This document shows, piece after piece, positions 1-8,537 of a DNA stretch of 64,000 nucleotides; position 1 is the first letter of the stretch, and each line of letters starts with the position of its first letter. The notes below the pieces were generated by a model that worked only from the letters and a program-made list of their open reading frames with translations, made no database searches and was not told where the DNA came from. The position numbers and the translations under genes are program-made. Source of the DNA: an uncultured Clostridia bacterium (GTDB lineage Bacteria; Bacillota; Clostridia; Christensenellales; Borkfalkiaceae); assembly GCA_947088135.1 (NCBI GenBank), contig CAMUFJ010000002.1, positions 23,955 through 87,954 on the forward strand, given 5' to 3'.

Positions 1-2
1 AC

Positions 3-590
3 GGCGCATACGTTCTATTTATCGACGCAAAATTTCTTTATGCGTGCATGATCGAATACGACCGCATCGAAGACACCGTATTTTGGTACGGATCCAGCCA
101 TAAATTGACCGTTTATCACGACGGTGCATTTTACAAGCTTCCCCAAGCCTACGAGGAGGGCTTGCTCACCTTGGAGGACGTACATTCCGTAAGCGAAGGG
201 CGCAGGGCGATCAGCTCCTACTCTTCCTATATTATTTCCGAGCTTTCCGAAGAAAAGGAGCTTGAAATAAGACAAGCGTATCTTAACCATCTCGGTCCCG
301 ATTCAGGTAAAACGCTCGAAGAAATCCCCTCTCCCCTTCTCTACGGAGTTTTTAACGGCGCATATGCTGTCTACTTCGGAGAGCAGAAAATCACCTGGGG
401 CGCATACTTCGGCGCGCACGAAAAAATTGAAGATTACTCTTTCGATTACCCGGGGGAAGAAAAAATAATCGTCTACAAAGACGGAGTATTTTGTTCCCTT
501 CCCGAGGCTTACGAAACGGAGCTTCTCACTCGGAAGGATATCATCTATTTGTGCGGACTGCACGATTATTTCTTCTCTTGTTGGTTATGA
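3..590 (+). CDS. Hypothetical protein with two internal repeats, 5' end outside the window
   Basis: The reading frame is open to the left edge of the window, so the ATG at 48 is probably internal and the true start is missing. I do not recognise the family. The protein holds two copies of a unit about 120 residues apart. For example, VYHDGAFYKLPQAYEEGLLT matches VYKDGVFCSLPEAYETELLT, and RIED matches KIED at the same offset. The bases before the ATG encode GAYVLF, which resembles GAYAVYF of the second copy and supports the longer reading frame. No signal peptide or membrane segment is visible in the part seen. A hairpin terminator follows the stop. The repeat is seen directly; the function is unknown. 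Confidence 0.7.
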   Translation, partial: GAYVLFIDAKFLYACMIEYDRIEDTVFWYGSSHKLTVYHDGAFYKLPQAYEEGLLTLEDVHSVSEGRRAISSYSSYIISELSEEKELEIRQAYLNHLGPDSGKTLEEIPSPLLYGVFNGAYAVYFGEQKITWGAYFGAHEKIEDYSFDYPGEEKIIVYKDGVFCSLPEAYETELLTRKDIIYLCGLHDYFFSCWL

Positions 591-615
591 GATTCAATAT
601 AGCATTAAAATCGAC

Positions 616-646
616 GGGCGGCTGAATCAGCCGCCCGCTTTTATTG
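616..646 (+). terminator. Intrinsic terminator between convergent genes
   Basis: A 9-bp GC stem (616-624 with 628-636) and a three-base loop are followed by CTTTTATT. It sits between the end of the repeat protein and the convergent end of the PHP gene and may serve both strands. Confidence 0.7.
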
Positions 647-1471
647 TAATAATGCTTGCAACAGCTCCTCCGACGGCTCGAAATAAGGAATGCCGATTTC
701 AAACCGACCCTCGGCGTGAAAGTCCGATCCGCCCGTGACGAGCAAGCCGTTCTCCTTTGCAAACGCCGCAAAATATTCCGTTTCCTCTCTGCCGTGCGTC
801 GAATACACGCATTCCAAGCCGTTGAGTCCCTCCCCTACGAGCGAGCGCATCAGGCGTTCCCGTGCGGAAAAATCTTGCTCGATCCGCCCCGGATGCGCCA
901 ACACGGCAATTCCGCCCAAGGCGTGAATGATATGCACCGCCTCCGACGGCGTTGGACGGCACAGTCCCGAAAAAGCGGGTTTGCCCGCGCCGAAGTAGTT
1001 TAAATACACTTCCCCCGCGCGCTCCGCGTCCCCGAACAACGCCCGCGCAAACGCCCGCACCACGTGCATGGTATGCAGGGGAGCAGTCTTTACGGCGCGC
1101 TCCCGCTCCACGTCCGCCATTGTAAGCGTTAGCCCCAACGCGGTATTCGCCTTCTTTAAACTGTCTTCCGCGCGCATGAGCGCGCCCGCTTTCCGCTCCT
1201 CCAAAAACCGAAAATACGCCTCGTTCCGCACGCAACGGTATCCGAGCACGTGAACTTTGCTAAGCCCCTCGTATGCGGAAACCTCCCACCCGCTCACAAA
1301 AGCAAGTCCGCGCCGCTCGGCCGCCGCCCGTTTTTCCTCCAATCCCTCCAAACTGTCGTGATCTGTCATGGATAGAAGCTCCACGCCCGCCCGTTCCGCC
1401 CGCTCGGCAATATCCGCAGGCGTATATTTTCCGTCTGAATAATGGGTATGAATATGCAAATCCGCTCTCAT
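641..1471 (-). CDS. PHP-domain metal-dependent phosphoesterase
   Basis: This is a member of the PHP (polymerase and histidinol phosphatase) superfamily. The length of 276 residues fits the stand-alone bacterial enzymes that hydrolyse nucleoside 3',5'-bisphosphates or short RNA 5' ends. Metal-ligand motifs are in the expected order: DLHIHTHYSDG (residues 4-14), TDHDS (36-40), E63, AHPG (192-195), YSTH (223-226) and GSDFH (248-252). The start lies 12 bases after the recF stop, so the two are probably cotranscribed. The upstream GGGG is a modest ribosome-binding site. The exact substrate cannot be read from sequence. Confidence 0.85.
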   Translation of the reverse strand: MRADLHIHTHYSDGKYTPADIAERAERAGVELLSMTDHDSLEGLEEKRAAAERRGLAFVSGWEVSAYEGLSKVHVLGYRCVRNEAYFRFLEERKAGALMRAEDSLKKANTALGLTLTMADVERERAVKTAPLHTMHVVRAFARALFGDAERAGEVYLNYFGAGKPAFSGLCRPTPSEAVHIIHALGGIAVLAHPGRIEQDFSARERLMRSLVGEGLNGLECVYSTHGREETEYFAAFAKENGLLVTGGSDFHAEGRFEIGIPYFEPSEELLQALLQ

Positions 1472-1483
1472 GTTTATCCCCCG

Positions 1484-2569
1484 CTATCCGATTATTTTTC
1501 CGCCGAATATGCGAATACGGTTGCACTCCGTGCCGTACAATACCCGCTCGGCGTGCGTACACGTGAGAATACATTGCAATCCGCGAATGCGCTCCAAGAG
1601 CTTTTTACGGCGGGGTAGATCGAGCTCGCTCATCACGTCGTCCAAAATGAGCACGGGCGATTCCCCCGCGTATCTGCGGAAGAGCTCCGTTTCCGCGAGC
1701 TTCAACGCAAGCGCGGCAGTACGCGCCTGTCCCTGCGAAGCAAACCCCCGCGCATCCGTTCCGTCGATACTCACGCGGATATCGTCCCGATGCGGCCCGA
1801 CCGAGGTAAACCCGAGCCGCATATCCCGTTCGCGGGCAAGACTGAGCTCCTGCAACACCTTTTCCTGCGTTTCCGCCTCACTTGACGGATATTTGCCGTC
1901 GAGGCGCAGAGTAAGCTCCTCCCCGCCGTCCGTCAAATACGAATGCGCGTCTTGCGCCAAAGGCGAGAGCGCCGCGAGGTATTCCCTCCGCTTTACGATG
2001 ACGCGCGCCGCGTACACGGCGAGCTGTTCGTCCCATACGGGCAAGGTTTCCTGCACCGCACCGAAATCCCGTTCTTTTAAAAGATTGTTGCGTTGATTGA
2101 GAATTTTTAAATAGCGTGTGAGCGAACTGCAATATTCGCGCGAGGTCTGCGAAATGGAGATGTCTAAGAACCGCCTCCGTTCGTCGGGCCCGTCCTGAAT
2201 AAGCCGAAGCTCCCCCGGCGAAAAGAACACGCTGTTCATGTTCCCGAGAAAATCCACCGCGCGGGCGAGCTTGTTGCCGTTCACGTAGAGCTCCCGCCTG
2301 TTTTCGAAAATTTTCGCCTGCAAACACACCCGTCCGAATTTGCTCTCCGCCTCCGCCGAAACGAGTGCGAACTCCTCGCCGTGACGAATGAGCTGTCTGT
2401 CGTGGCGGATCCTGAGCGAAGAGCCCGTGCAGAGATAAAACACTGCCTCCGCGCAGTTGGTTTTCCCCTGCGCGTTTTTCCCCACGAGCACGTTGAGCCC
2501 TTCCGTAAAGGAAAAGCTCTCCCGTTCGTAGTTTCTGAAATTTTGCAGGGTCAAATTTTTAATTATCAT
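1484..2569 (-). CDS. recF: DNA replication and repair protein RecF
   Basis: This SMC-like ATPase loads RecA at single-strand gaps and stalled forks. Its 361 residues are typical. It begins MIIKNLTLQNFRNY, with a Walker A site GKNAQGKTN at residues 30-38, a signature region with SQGQART near residue 285 and a Walker B region VLILDDVMSELD near 312. It is divergent from dnaA across a 141-bp gap. In many Bacillota recF follows dnaA-dnaN on the same strand; here dnaN is absent and the orientation is reversed. A minus-strand TATAAT at 2665-2670 is a possible promoter with a weak -35. Confidence 0.95.
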   Translation of the reverse strand: MIIKNLTLQNFRNYERESFSFTEGLNVLVGKNAQGKTNCAEAVFYLCTGSSLRIRHDRQLIRHGEEFALVSAEAESKFGRVCLQAKIFENRRELYVNGNKLARAVDFLGNMNSVFFSPGELRLIQDGPDERRRFLDISISQTSREYCSSLTRYLKILNQRNNLLKERDFGAVQETLPVWDEQLAVYAARVIVKRREYLAALSPLAQDAHSYLTDGGEELTLRLDGKYPSSEAETQEKVLQELSLARERDMRLGFTSVGPHRDDIRVSIDGTDARGFASQGQARTAALALKLAETELFRRYAGESPVLILDDVMSELDLPRRKKLLERIRGLQCILTCTHAERVLYGTECNRIRIFGGKIIG

Positions 2570-2609
2570 TTCTTTTTTTGCAATAACGCTTTCTTTTTAT
2601 ACGGTTTTG

Positions 2610-2618
2610 TGCTATAAT
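2610..2618 (+). promoter_or_regulatory. Extended -10 promoter of dnaA
   Basis: TGCTATAAT (TG at 2610-2611, TATAAT at 2613-2618) lies about 92 bases before the dnaA ATG. No good -35 is visible, which is common for extended -10 promoters. I saw no TTATNCACA-type DnaA boxes in the recF-dnaA gap. Confidence 0.6.
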
Positions 2619-2710
2619 CGAAATAGACGGTTTTTATTCGCGGCAAGTTCGGAACGCCGCATTTATTATACCAAAAAACCACGGAAAGAGAAAGCGTTTG
2701 CGAGGAAAAA

Positions 2711-4054
2711 ATGACGACACAACTCGAATTTTTATGGGACAAAATCAAAGAGCGCGCGGAAAAACTCATTTCCCCGATTGCTTACAGCACCTTTATTTCC
2801 GACTTAAAGCCCGTAGACGTCGTAAACCGCAAGCTCGTATTGCAGGCGGATAACGACATGGCGGCGAACACGGTATCGCAATACCATATGGATAAACTCC
2901 GCGAAGCGGCGCGCGCCGCCGACGTGGGAGTAACGGACGTTGCGCTCGTCGTAGAGGGCAGCGAGAACTTTACCCTCGACGAAGTGCCCGACGCCGTCGA
3001 AGAAGTGCCCGTGATCCTCGATAAACGCTATACCTTCGATTCCTTCGTCGTGGGCACTTCCAATAAGCTCGTGTTCGGCGCGGCGAAATCGGTTGCCGAA
3101 GCCCCCGGCGAAAACTTCAATCCCCTCTATATTTACGGCGGGACGGGGCTCGGCAAAACCCACTTAATGCAGGCGATCGCCAACGAGATCGCCGTAAAAA
3201 AACCCTCGCTCAAAGTACTCTACACTACGAGCGAGAATTTTCTCAACGAATACGTAGACAGTCTTTACGCCAAAAAAGGCTCGGGGCGGGAGGGCGAAAC
3301 CCGCTTCCGCAACCGCTACCGCAACGTGGACGTACTGCTCATCGACGACATTCAATTTTGGGCGGGCAAGTACGGCGTGCAGGAAACCTTCTTCCACGCC
3401 TTCAACGAGCTGTATTCCCAGCATAAACAGATCGTCATCTCGTCGGACTGCCACGCAAAAGACCTTACCACCTTGGAGGAGCGGCTTCGCACCCGCTTCG
3501 AGGGCGGACTCATCTTGGATATCCAACCGCCCGATCTGGAAACCAAAACGGCGATTTTAAAGCGCAAAGCGCTCGAAAAGAAATATATCGTGCCCGACGA
3601 CGTGCTCGCGTTCCTCGTCAAGAATTCCGACAACAACGTGCGCACTCTCGAAGGACGGCTCAATACGGTGATTTTCGCAAGTAAACTGCACGAAGAGCCG
3701 ATCACCTTAAAGCTTGCCGCCACCGCGCTCCAAGAGGCGATCGGCAACAGCGACGAACAGGAGGAGGTGACGCCCGCCGCCATCGTGCGCGCCACCTGCG
3801 CCTATTTCTCGCTCACGAAGAACGATCTTTTGGGCAAGAATAAACGGCATGAGGTCGTACACGCACGGCAAGTCTGCATCTATTTGATGTGCGAAATGCT
3901 CAGTCTTCCCCTCGTTTCCATCGGAAAAGAAATGGGCGGACGGGATCACTCCACCATTATTTACGCGCGCGACAAAATCGCGGAGCTCATCCGCGTGAGC
4001 GATACGGTGCGTAAAGACGTAAACGACGTAAAGAGCGCCGTTTTAAAGCAATAA
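2711..4054 (+). CDS. dnaA: Chromosomal replication initiator DnaA
   Basis: This AAA+ initiator binds DnaA boxes and opens the origin. It has 447 residues. The N-terminal DnaB/self-interaction domain spans about residues 1-80 and is followed by a short acidic linker. The AAA+ domain starts near YTFDSFVVG (residue 107), with Walker A GGTGLGKTH (143-151) and Walker B VDVLLIDDIQF near 210. The C-terminal DNA-binding domain carries the GGRDHSTI signature near 416-423. The start is fixed by GAGG seven bases upstream and the family N terminus. mnmG follows 14 bases after the stop. The absence of an adjacent dnaN is unusual. Confidence 0.98.
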   Translation: MTTQLEFLWDKIKERAEKLISPIAYSTFISDLKPVDVVNRKLVLQADNDMAANTVSQYHMDKLREAARAADVGVTDVALVVEGSENFTLDEVPDAVEEVPVILDKRYTFDSFVVGTSNKLVFGAAKSVAEAPGENFNPLYIYGGTGLGKTHLMQAIANEIAVKKPSLKVLYTTSENFLNEYVDSLYAKKGSGREGETRFRNRYRNVDVLLIDDIQFWAGKYGVQETFFHAFNELYSQHKQIVISSDCHAKDLTTLEERLRTRFEGGLILDIQPPDLETKTAILKRKALEKKYIVPDDVLAFLVKNSDNNVRTLEGRLNTVIFASKLHEEPITLKLAATALQEAIGNSDEQEEVTPAAIVRATCAYFSLTKNDLLGKNKRHEVVHARQVCIYLMCEMLSLPLVSIGKEMGGRDHSTIIYARDKIAELIRVSDTVRKDVNDVKSAVLKQ

Positions 4055-4068
4055 TTTGAAGCGATAAG

Positions 4069-5937
4069 ATGACGGAATTTTCGGAAGGACAATACGACGC
4101 GGTCGTCGTGGGCGCGGGGCACGCGGGCTGCGAAGCGGCTCTCGCGCTTGCCCGTACGGGACAAAAAACGGTACTGTTGACGCTGAATGCGGACAGCATC
4201 GGTTTTATGCCGTGCAATCCCTCTATCGGCGGAACGGCAAAGGGACATTTGGTGCGCGAGATAGACGCGCTCGGCGGGGAAATGGGCTTAAACGCCGACA
4301 AATGCGCCCTGCAATACCGTATGCTCAACGCGGGGAAAGGCTCGGCGGTTCAGTCGCTCCGCGCGCAAACGGACAAAAACGCCTATCACCGCGAAATGAA
4401 GAAAACGCTCGAACACACGCACAATTTGCGCATCGTGCAGGGAGAAGCGTCGGAAATTTTAACGGAAAACGGCAAGGTAACGGGCGTAAAAACGGTGTAC
4501 GGCGGGGTATTTTCCTGCCGTGCGGTCGTTATTGCAACGGGCGTTTACCTTAACTCGAAAACGATCACGGGAGAAACCGTGCAGGAAAGCGGACCGAACG
4601 GGTTTGCGGGCGCGGCTCATCTCACGAAAAATTTGATCGAGCTCGGCTACCGCGTTCGGCGGTTCAAGACGGGCACGCCCGCGCGGCTCGACGGGCGAAC
4701 GGTAAATTACGGTCGTTTGCAGGAGCAACCGGGGGAACGGGTGTTCCCTTTCTCCTTTTTAAACGAAGCAGTGCCCGCCGTAGAGGCGCAGACGCCCTGT
4801 TACCTCACCTATACCAACGCGGAAACCCATCGGCTCATTTTGGATAATTTAGACAGAGCCCCCCTCTACAACGGGCTCATCTCCTCTACCGGCCCGCGCT
4901 ATTGCCCCTCCATAGAAACCAAAGTGGTGCGTTTTAAAGATAAGGAACGGCACCAGCTGTTTATTGAGCCCGAGGGCGCGGACACGACGGAGGTGTACGT
5001 ACAAGGGCTTTCCACCTCCCTCCCCCACGACTTGCAAAAGCAAATGTACCGCACGGTAGAGGGCTTGGAGGACTGCGAGCTCGTCCGTTACGCCTACGCG
5101 ATCGAATACGACTGCATCGACACTCTCGACGTGCACCCCACCTTGGAATTTAAAAAGGTGGAGGGCTTATATACGGCGGGACAGATCAACGGCACGAGCG
5201 GCTATGAAGAAGCGGCGGCGCAGGGGCTTGTGGCAGGCTTGAACGCTTCGCTGAAAAACCGCGGACTTCCCCCTCTCGTCTTGGGCAGGGACGAAGCGTA
5301 TATCGGCGTGCTTATCGACGACTTGGTGACGAAGGGCACGGACGAACCCTACCGCATGATGACCTCGCGCGCGGAATTCCGCCTTCATTTAAGGCAGGAC
5401 AACGCCGATTTGCGCCTGACCCAAATCGGGTACGACTGCGGACTGGTGAGTAAAGAACGTTACGAAAAATTCAACGCGCGCAAAAAAATGCGGGAAGAAA
5501 CGCTTTCGCTTTTGAATACGCGCGCCCCGCAGTCCGTTGCCGACGCGCTTGTGAGAGCGCGCGGGGAAGCGCCTTTGACGAGCGGAACGACCTATGCCGA
5601 CTTGATACGACGGGGCGTTTCTTTGGACGAAATCGAAAAAACTTTCGGGATTTTGCACGAGATTCCCTACGACGTAAAGCTTTCCTGCGAAACGGAAATC
5701 CGCTATGCCGGCTATTTAAAGCGGAGCGAGGAGCAGATCGCCCGTGCTAAAAAAACGGCGAAGACCCTCCTTCCCGACGGAATCGACTACGGAAAAATAG
5801 AGGGGTTGCGGTTGGAAGCGCGGGAAAAGCTTGCCCGCGTACGCCCCCGCGATTTGGGACAGGCGGAACGGATCCCCGGCGTAAACCCCGCCGACGTCGC
5901 CGTGCTGATGGTTTATTTGAGTTTGAAAAAACAATGA
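4069..5937 (+). CDS. mnmG: tRNA uridine-5-carboxymethylaminomethyl modification enzyme MnmG (GidA)
   Basis: MnmG is an FAD-dependent enzyme that, with MnmE, modifies the wobble uridine (U34) of several tRNAs. Its 622 residues are the normal length. It has an N-terminal dinucleotide-binding motif GAGHAGCEAA (15-24), followed by SIGGTAKGHLVREIDALGG, which is characteristic of MnmG, and TSRAEFRL in the second half. The gene follows dnaA closely and is probably cotranscribed. mnmE and rsmG, common neighbours elsewhere, are not in this window. A fragment of an XRE regulator lies just downstream in the same frame. Confidence 0.97.
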   Translation: MTEFSEGQYDAVVVGAGHAGCEAALALARTGQKTVLLTLNADSIGFMPCNPSIGGTAKGHLVREIDALGGEMGLNADKCALQYRMLNAGKGSAVQSLRAQTDKNAYHREMKKTLEHTHNLRIVQGEASEILTENGKVTGVKTVYGGVFSCRAVVIATGVYLNSKTITGETVQESGPNGFAGAAHLTKNLIELGYRVRRFKTGTPARLDGRTVNYGRLQEQPGERVFPFSFLNEAVPAVEAQTPCYLTYTNAETHRLILDNLDRAPLYNGLISSTGPRYCPSIETKVVRFKDKERHQLFIEPEGADTTEVYVQGLSTSLPHDLQKQMYRTVEGLEDCELVRYAYAIEYDCIDTLDVHPTLEFKKVEGLYTAGQINGTSGYEEAAAQGLVAGLNASLKNRGLPPLVLGRDEAYIGVLIDDLVTKGTDEPYRMMTSRAEFRLHLRQDNADLRLTQIGYDCGLVSKERYEKFNARKKMREETLSLLNTRAPQSVADALVRARGEAPLTSGTTYADLIRRGVSLDEIEKTFGILHEIPYDVKLSCETEIRYAGYLKRSEEQIARAKKTAKTLLPDGIDYGKIEGLRLEAREKLARVRPRDLGQAERIPGVNPADVAVLMVYLSLKKQ

Positions 5938-5973
5938 AAAAAGCGCCGTCTTTATTTTAACTGCCGAAATAAG

Positions 5974-6066
5974 ACCGCCGCCGAACCCGATTGGGAAAGC
6001 CTATGGAAACTTGCCGGCTATTTTAAAATTCCCATTGACGAGCTTATCGGCAGAGATGATTTTTAA
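5974..6066 (+). pseudogene. Remnant of an XRE-family regulator (C-terminal end only)
   Basis: The 30 codons before a TAA read TAAEPDWESLWKLAGYFKIP followed by IDELIGRDDF. This matches the end of the helix-turn-helix plus tail seen in the intact XRE protein at 22093-22527 (LAKIFDCSVDYLLGRET). There is no start codon or DNA-binding helix upstream; the mnmG stop lies 36 bases before in the same frame. It is either a decayed regulator gene or a fragment left by rearrangement. Confidence 0.6.
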
Positions 6067-6114
6067 TACCAGATAATGAAAGAGCGAATCGCTTCCAAAC
6101 AAAGGAGATAAACT

Positions 6115-7020
6115 ATGATAATCCAAGGATTAAAGAGCTTTTTTATCAGTTTAAAACACTTCTTTACCCCCTTGGGAACGCTGTGTTTGGGCATGATTTT
6201 CGGATTATCCGTGTTCTTCCCCACGTTGATTGCCGCCGTACGGGAGCTTACCGACCAGCTCGTGAGCATTGCGGGCGACGTTGAATTCGACCCCGAAATC
6301 TTTTTGGATACGGCGTTCGACGCGGTGACGAGGCTCGATTGGAGCAATCCGCTTGCCGCCTTAAACACCGTGATCGACGGCGAATGGCTCACAAATACCT
6401 TCGAGAGCTGTGCGGGAGCTTTTTTCGGGGATATGCCCGCGCTTGCGGAAAGCGCCGCGCTCGCCATAGAAGAGTGTATTACCAAAATCGTAGCGGCCGT
6501 ATTCGTGTTTTTCTTCTTCGTAGTGCTCGGGCTCATCGGCGGGTACTTCCTGCTCAAAGCGATTATTCGGCACAACATTGCAAAGCGCGCGCTTTGGAAA
6601 TATTTTCTCGCTTCTTTCCTCGACTCCCTGCTTTCCGCCCTGCTGATCGGCGTTTGCGCCTACCTCTTTACCCTATGGCAGCCGAGCGCGCTCTTTACCG
6701 TTCTCATTGCCCTGTTCCTGTTCGGGCTCGTTTCCCTGATCGAGGCTTACGCCCTGCAAGGAGGCAAAAAAATTCCCGTCAACAAAGTCGTAAACGGCAA
6801 AAACGTCTTACTCCTTCCGCTTACCAATCTCTTGATTTTCATTATTTCGCTTTTGCTCACGGGCATTGCAACCGCCTTAACCAATCAATTCGTGGGTCTG
6901 TTTATCGGGCTCTCCTTGCTTGAAATCGCATTTTTGGTGAGTAGCATGAACGCCGAAGCATATGTGAAAAACGCCATCGAAAAGCTTCAAACACAAAAAC
7001 CGCAGAAAGGTGAATCTTAA
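6115..7020 (+). CDS. Polytopic membrane protein of unknown function
   Basis: I do not recognise the family. The 301 residues begin with a hydrophobic helix at about 16-42. An extracytoplasmic or loop region follows (about 45-120, moderately acidic, including VEFDPEIFLDTAFD). Several hydrophobic segments come next, at about 125-150, 160-187, 190-212 and 233-282, and the protein ends in a short charged tail. AAGGAG precedes the ATG by about seven bases. A strong hairpin terminator follows the stop, so the gene seems to be a single unit. The N-terminal layout resembles YihY-like or permease-like proteins, but I see no diagnostic motif. Confidence 0.75.
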   Translation: MIIQGLKSFFISLKHFFTPLGTLCLGMIFGLSVFFPTLIAAVRELTDQLVSIAGDVEFDPEIFLDTAFDAVTRLDWSNPLAALNTVIDGEWLTNTFESCAGAFFGDMPALAESAALAIEECITKIVAAVFVFFFFVVLGLIGGYFLLKAIIRHNIAKRALWKYFLASFLDSLLSALLIGVCAYLFTLWQPSALFTVLIALFLFGLVSLIEAYALQGGKKIPVNKVVNGKNVLLLPLTNLLIFIISLLLTGIATALTNQFVGLFIGLSLLEIAFLVSSMNAEAYVKNAIEKLQTQKPQKGES

Positions 7021-7036
7021 TACATATGTATTTCAG

Positions 7037-7075
7037 AACGGGCGACGGAAATATTACCGTCGCCCGTTTATTTTG
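7037..7075. terminator. Bidirectional hairpin terminator
   Basis: A 12-bp stem (7037-7048 with 7057-7068) is followed by TATTTTG on the plus strand. It separates the membrane-protein gene from the convergent MFS gene. Confidence 0.7.
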
Positions 7076-7080
7076 TAAAA

Positions 7081-8268
7081 TCAAGATAACGTTTTTTGCT
7101 CCTTTCTTTTCCCGCCCGATACGAGCATCAGAAGCACGAACATAACGGGGAATATGAGCGCAAAGGCGAGCCCCGTGCCGATATCGTCGCCGAACGCACC
7201 CGCGCACAGCCCCACCAACGTGGGACCCGTGCTGCACCCCAAATCGCCCCCGAGCGCCAACAGCGCGAACATCGCCGTACCGCCTGCGGGCAGGGTATCC
7301 GCCGCCAGGCTGTAAATCCCAGGCCACATGATCCCCACCGAAAACCCGCACAGCGCGCACCCGACAAGCCCCAGCGCGGGAACGGGCGCAAGCCAAGCGA
7401 GCAAATAGCAGGCGATGCACAGCACGCCCGAAAGGATCAGAAATAACCGAAGCTTTTTCCCGTAGCGGGAATAGAGCAAGCGGGAGAGCCCCATTAAAAG
7501 CGCGAACAGACAGGGCCCCGCCAGATCTCCCACCGTTTTGCTCACGCCCAAACCGCTCTCGGCAAACGCCGACGCCCATTGGCTCATGGAAAGCTCCGCC
7601 GCGCCCGCGAATATCATGAGCACGAACAAAAGCCAAAATCTTCCGCTCTTCACAAGCTGTTTGACGGGCATGGAGCGCCCCGCTTCGTCGAGCCGAACGA
7701 TGGGCACGAACAAAAAGTAAATTCCGTTCAACAGCGGGAGAACAGCCCAAACGAGGGCGAGGATCTGCCAATGCTCCTGCCCGAAAAGCAGAAAAAAGCA
7801 AGTGGAGAGCAACACCACCGCCGCCGAACCCCAACAGTAAAAGGAATGAAGAAGGCTCATGTGCGCCGCCTTGTTTTTGGACGGACACGCTTCCACTAAG
7901 GGACTTACGAGCACCTCGATGAGCCCGCCCCCTACCGCATACATGACGGCGGGGATCAACAGCCCCACGAACGGATCGGGAATGATTATCGGAAAGAACG
8001 CCAGCCCCGCAAGTCCTGCCGCGGCAAAAAAATGCGCGCCCGCAAGGCAGGTGCGGTAGCCGATTTTATCGGCGAGATTGGCAAAGAGTAAATCGGTAAA
8101 AAGCTGGACGGCAAAATTGACCGTAACGAGCGCGGTGATTTCCGCAAGACTTACGCCGAATTCCTTGCGAAACACGAGGAATAAAAGCGGAACTAAATTA
8201 TTGACGACCGCTTGCGTGATATATCCGAAATAACAGGCGGTTTCGGTATGCCGAAAGCTTTTCAACAT
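7081..8268 (-). CDS. Major facilitator superfamily transporter
   Basis: This is a 395-residue protein with about twelve hydrophobic helices, two six-helix halves and a charged central loop near residues 190-205 (RLDEAGRSMPVKQLVK). The first half carries the MFS loop 2-3 motif as DLLFANLADKIGYR (residues 58-71). The best overall resemblance is to sugar or small-solute permeases of the FucP/YfkF kind, but the substrate cannot be read from sequence. The gene has its own TTGTTT-17-TATAAT promoter and an AGGAG site 11 bases before the ATG. It diverges from the thiT unit, which does not by itself imply a role in thiamine transport. Confidence 0.85.
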   Translation of the reverse strand: MLKSFRHTETACYFGYITQAVVNNLVPLLFLVFRKEFGVSLAEITALVTVNFAVQLFTDLLFANLADKIGYRTCLAGAHFFAAAGLAGLAFFPIIIPDPFVGLLIPAVMYAVGGGLIEVLVSPLVEACPSKNKAAHMSLLHSFYCWGSAAVVLLSTCFFLLFGQEHWQILALVWAVLPLLNGIYFLFVPIVRLDEAGRSMPVKQLVKSGRFWLLFVLMIFAGAAELSMSQWASAFAESGLGVSKTVGDLAGPCLFALLMGLSRLLYSRYGKKLRLFLILSGVLCIACYLLAWLAPVPALGLVGCALCGFSVGIMWPGIYSLAADTLPAGGTAMFALLALGGDLGCSTGPTLVGLCAGAFGDDIGTGLAFALIFPVMFVLLMLVSGGKRKEQKTLS

Positions 8269-8300
8269 GATCGTGAAAACTCCTGAAAACTTATTTTTCC

Positions 8301-8329
8301 ATTATACATTAAAACGATAAAAAAAACAA
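8301..8329 (-). promoter_or_regulatory. Promoter of the MFS transporter gene
   Basis: On the minus strand, TTGTTT (8324-8329), a 17-base spacer and TATAAT (8301-8306) lie back to back with the riboswitch promoter. Confidence 0.7.
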
Positions 8330-8358
8330 TTGACTTTCATATGAAAAAGCCGTATAAT
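8330..8358 (+). promoter_or_regulatory. Promoter of the TPP riboswitch-thiT unit
   Basis: TTGACT (8330-8335), a 17-base spacer and TATAAT (8353-8358). The expected start of transcription is near 8365, just ahead of the aptamer. Confidence 0.8.
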
Positions 8359-8373
8359 ATTTATAATTTCATA

Positions 8374-8450
8374 TCCGTCGTGGGTGCCCAAAGGGCTGAG
8401 ATAATACCATTTGAATCGGACAAGGTAATACTTGAACGAAAGTACAGGAT
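8374..8450 (+). promoter_or_regulatory. TPP riboswitch (THI element)
   Basis: The conserved blocks occur in order: GGGTGCCC, CTGAGATAATACC, then GAATCGGAC, GGTAATAC and CGAAAGTA, matching the CUGAGA and GGAUAAUGCC-N-GCGAAGGGA consensus of thiamine pyrophosphate riboswitches. It lies between a promoter and a transcription terminator, upstream of a thiamine transporter gene. The expected action is termination when TPP is bound. Confidence 0.92.
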
Positions 8451-8466
8451 TTTCGAGGAAGAACAC

Positions 8467-8491
8467 CCGCATTTTACAATGCGGTTTTTTT
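8467..8491 (+). terminator. Riboswitch-controlled terminator
   Basis: A stem CCGCAT/ATGCGG (8467-8472 with 8479-8484) is followed by seven Ts, directly after the TPP aptamer and about 36 bases before the thiT ribosome-binding site. Confidence 0.8.
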
Positions 8492-8537
8492 ATTTTCCGA
8501 AGGGACGGGTGCGAAAAAAATTTTTCGGAGGTTTTTT

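Noticed and set aside
2570..2710. Replication origin in the recF-dnaA gap
   Set aside because: I found promoter-like elements but no cluster of DnaA boxes or an AT-rich unwinding region of convincing length.
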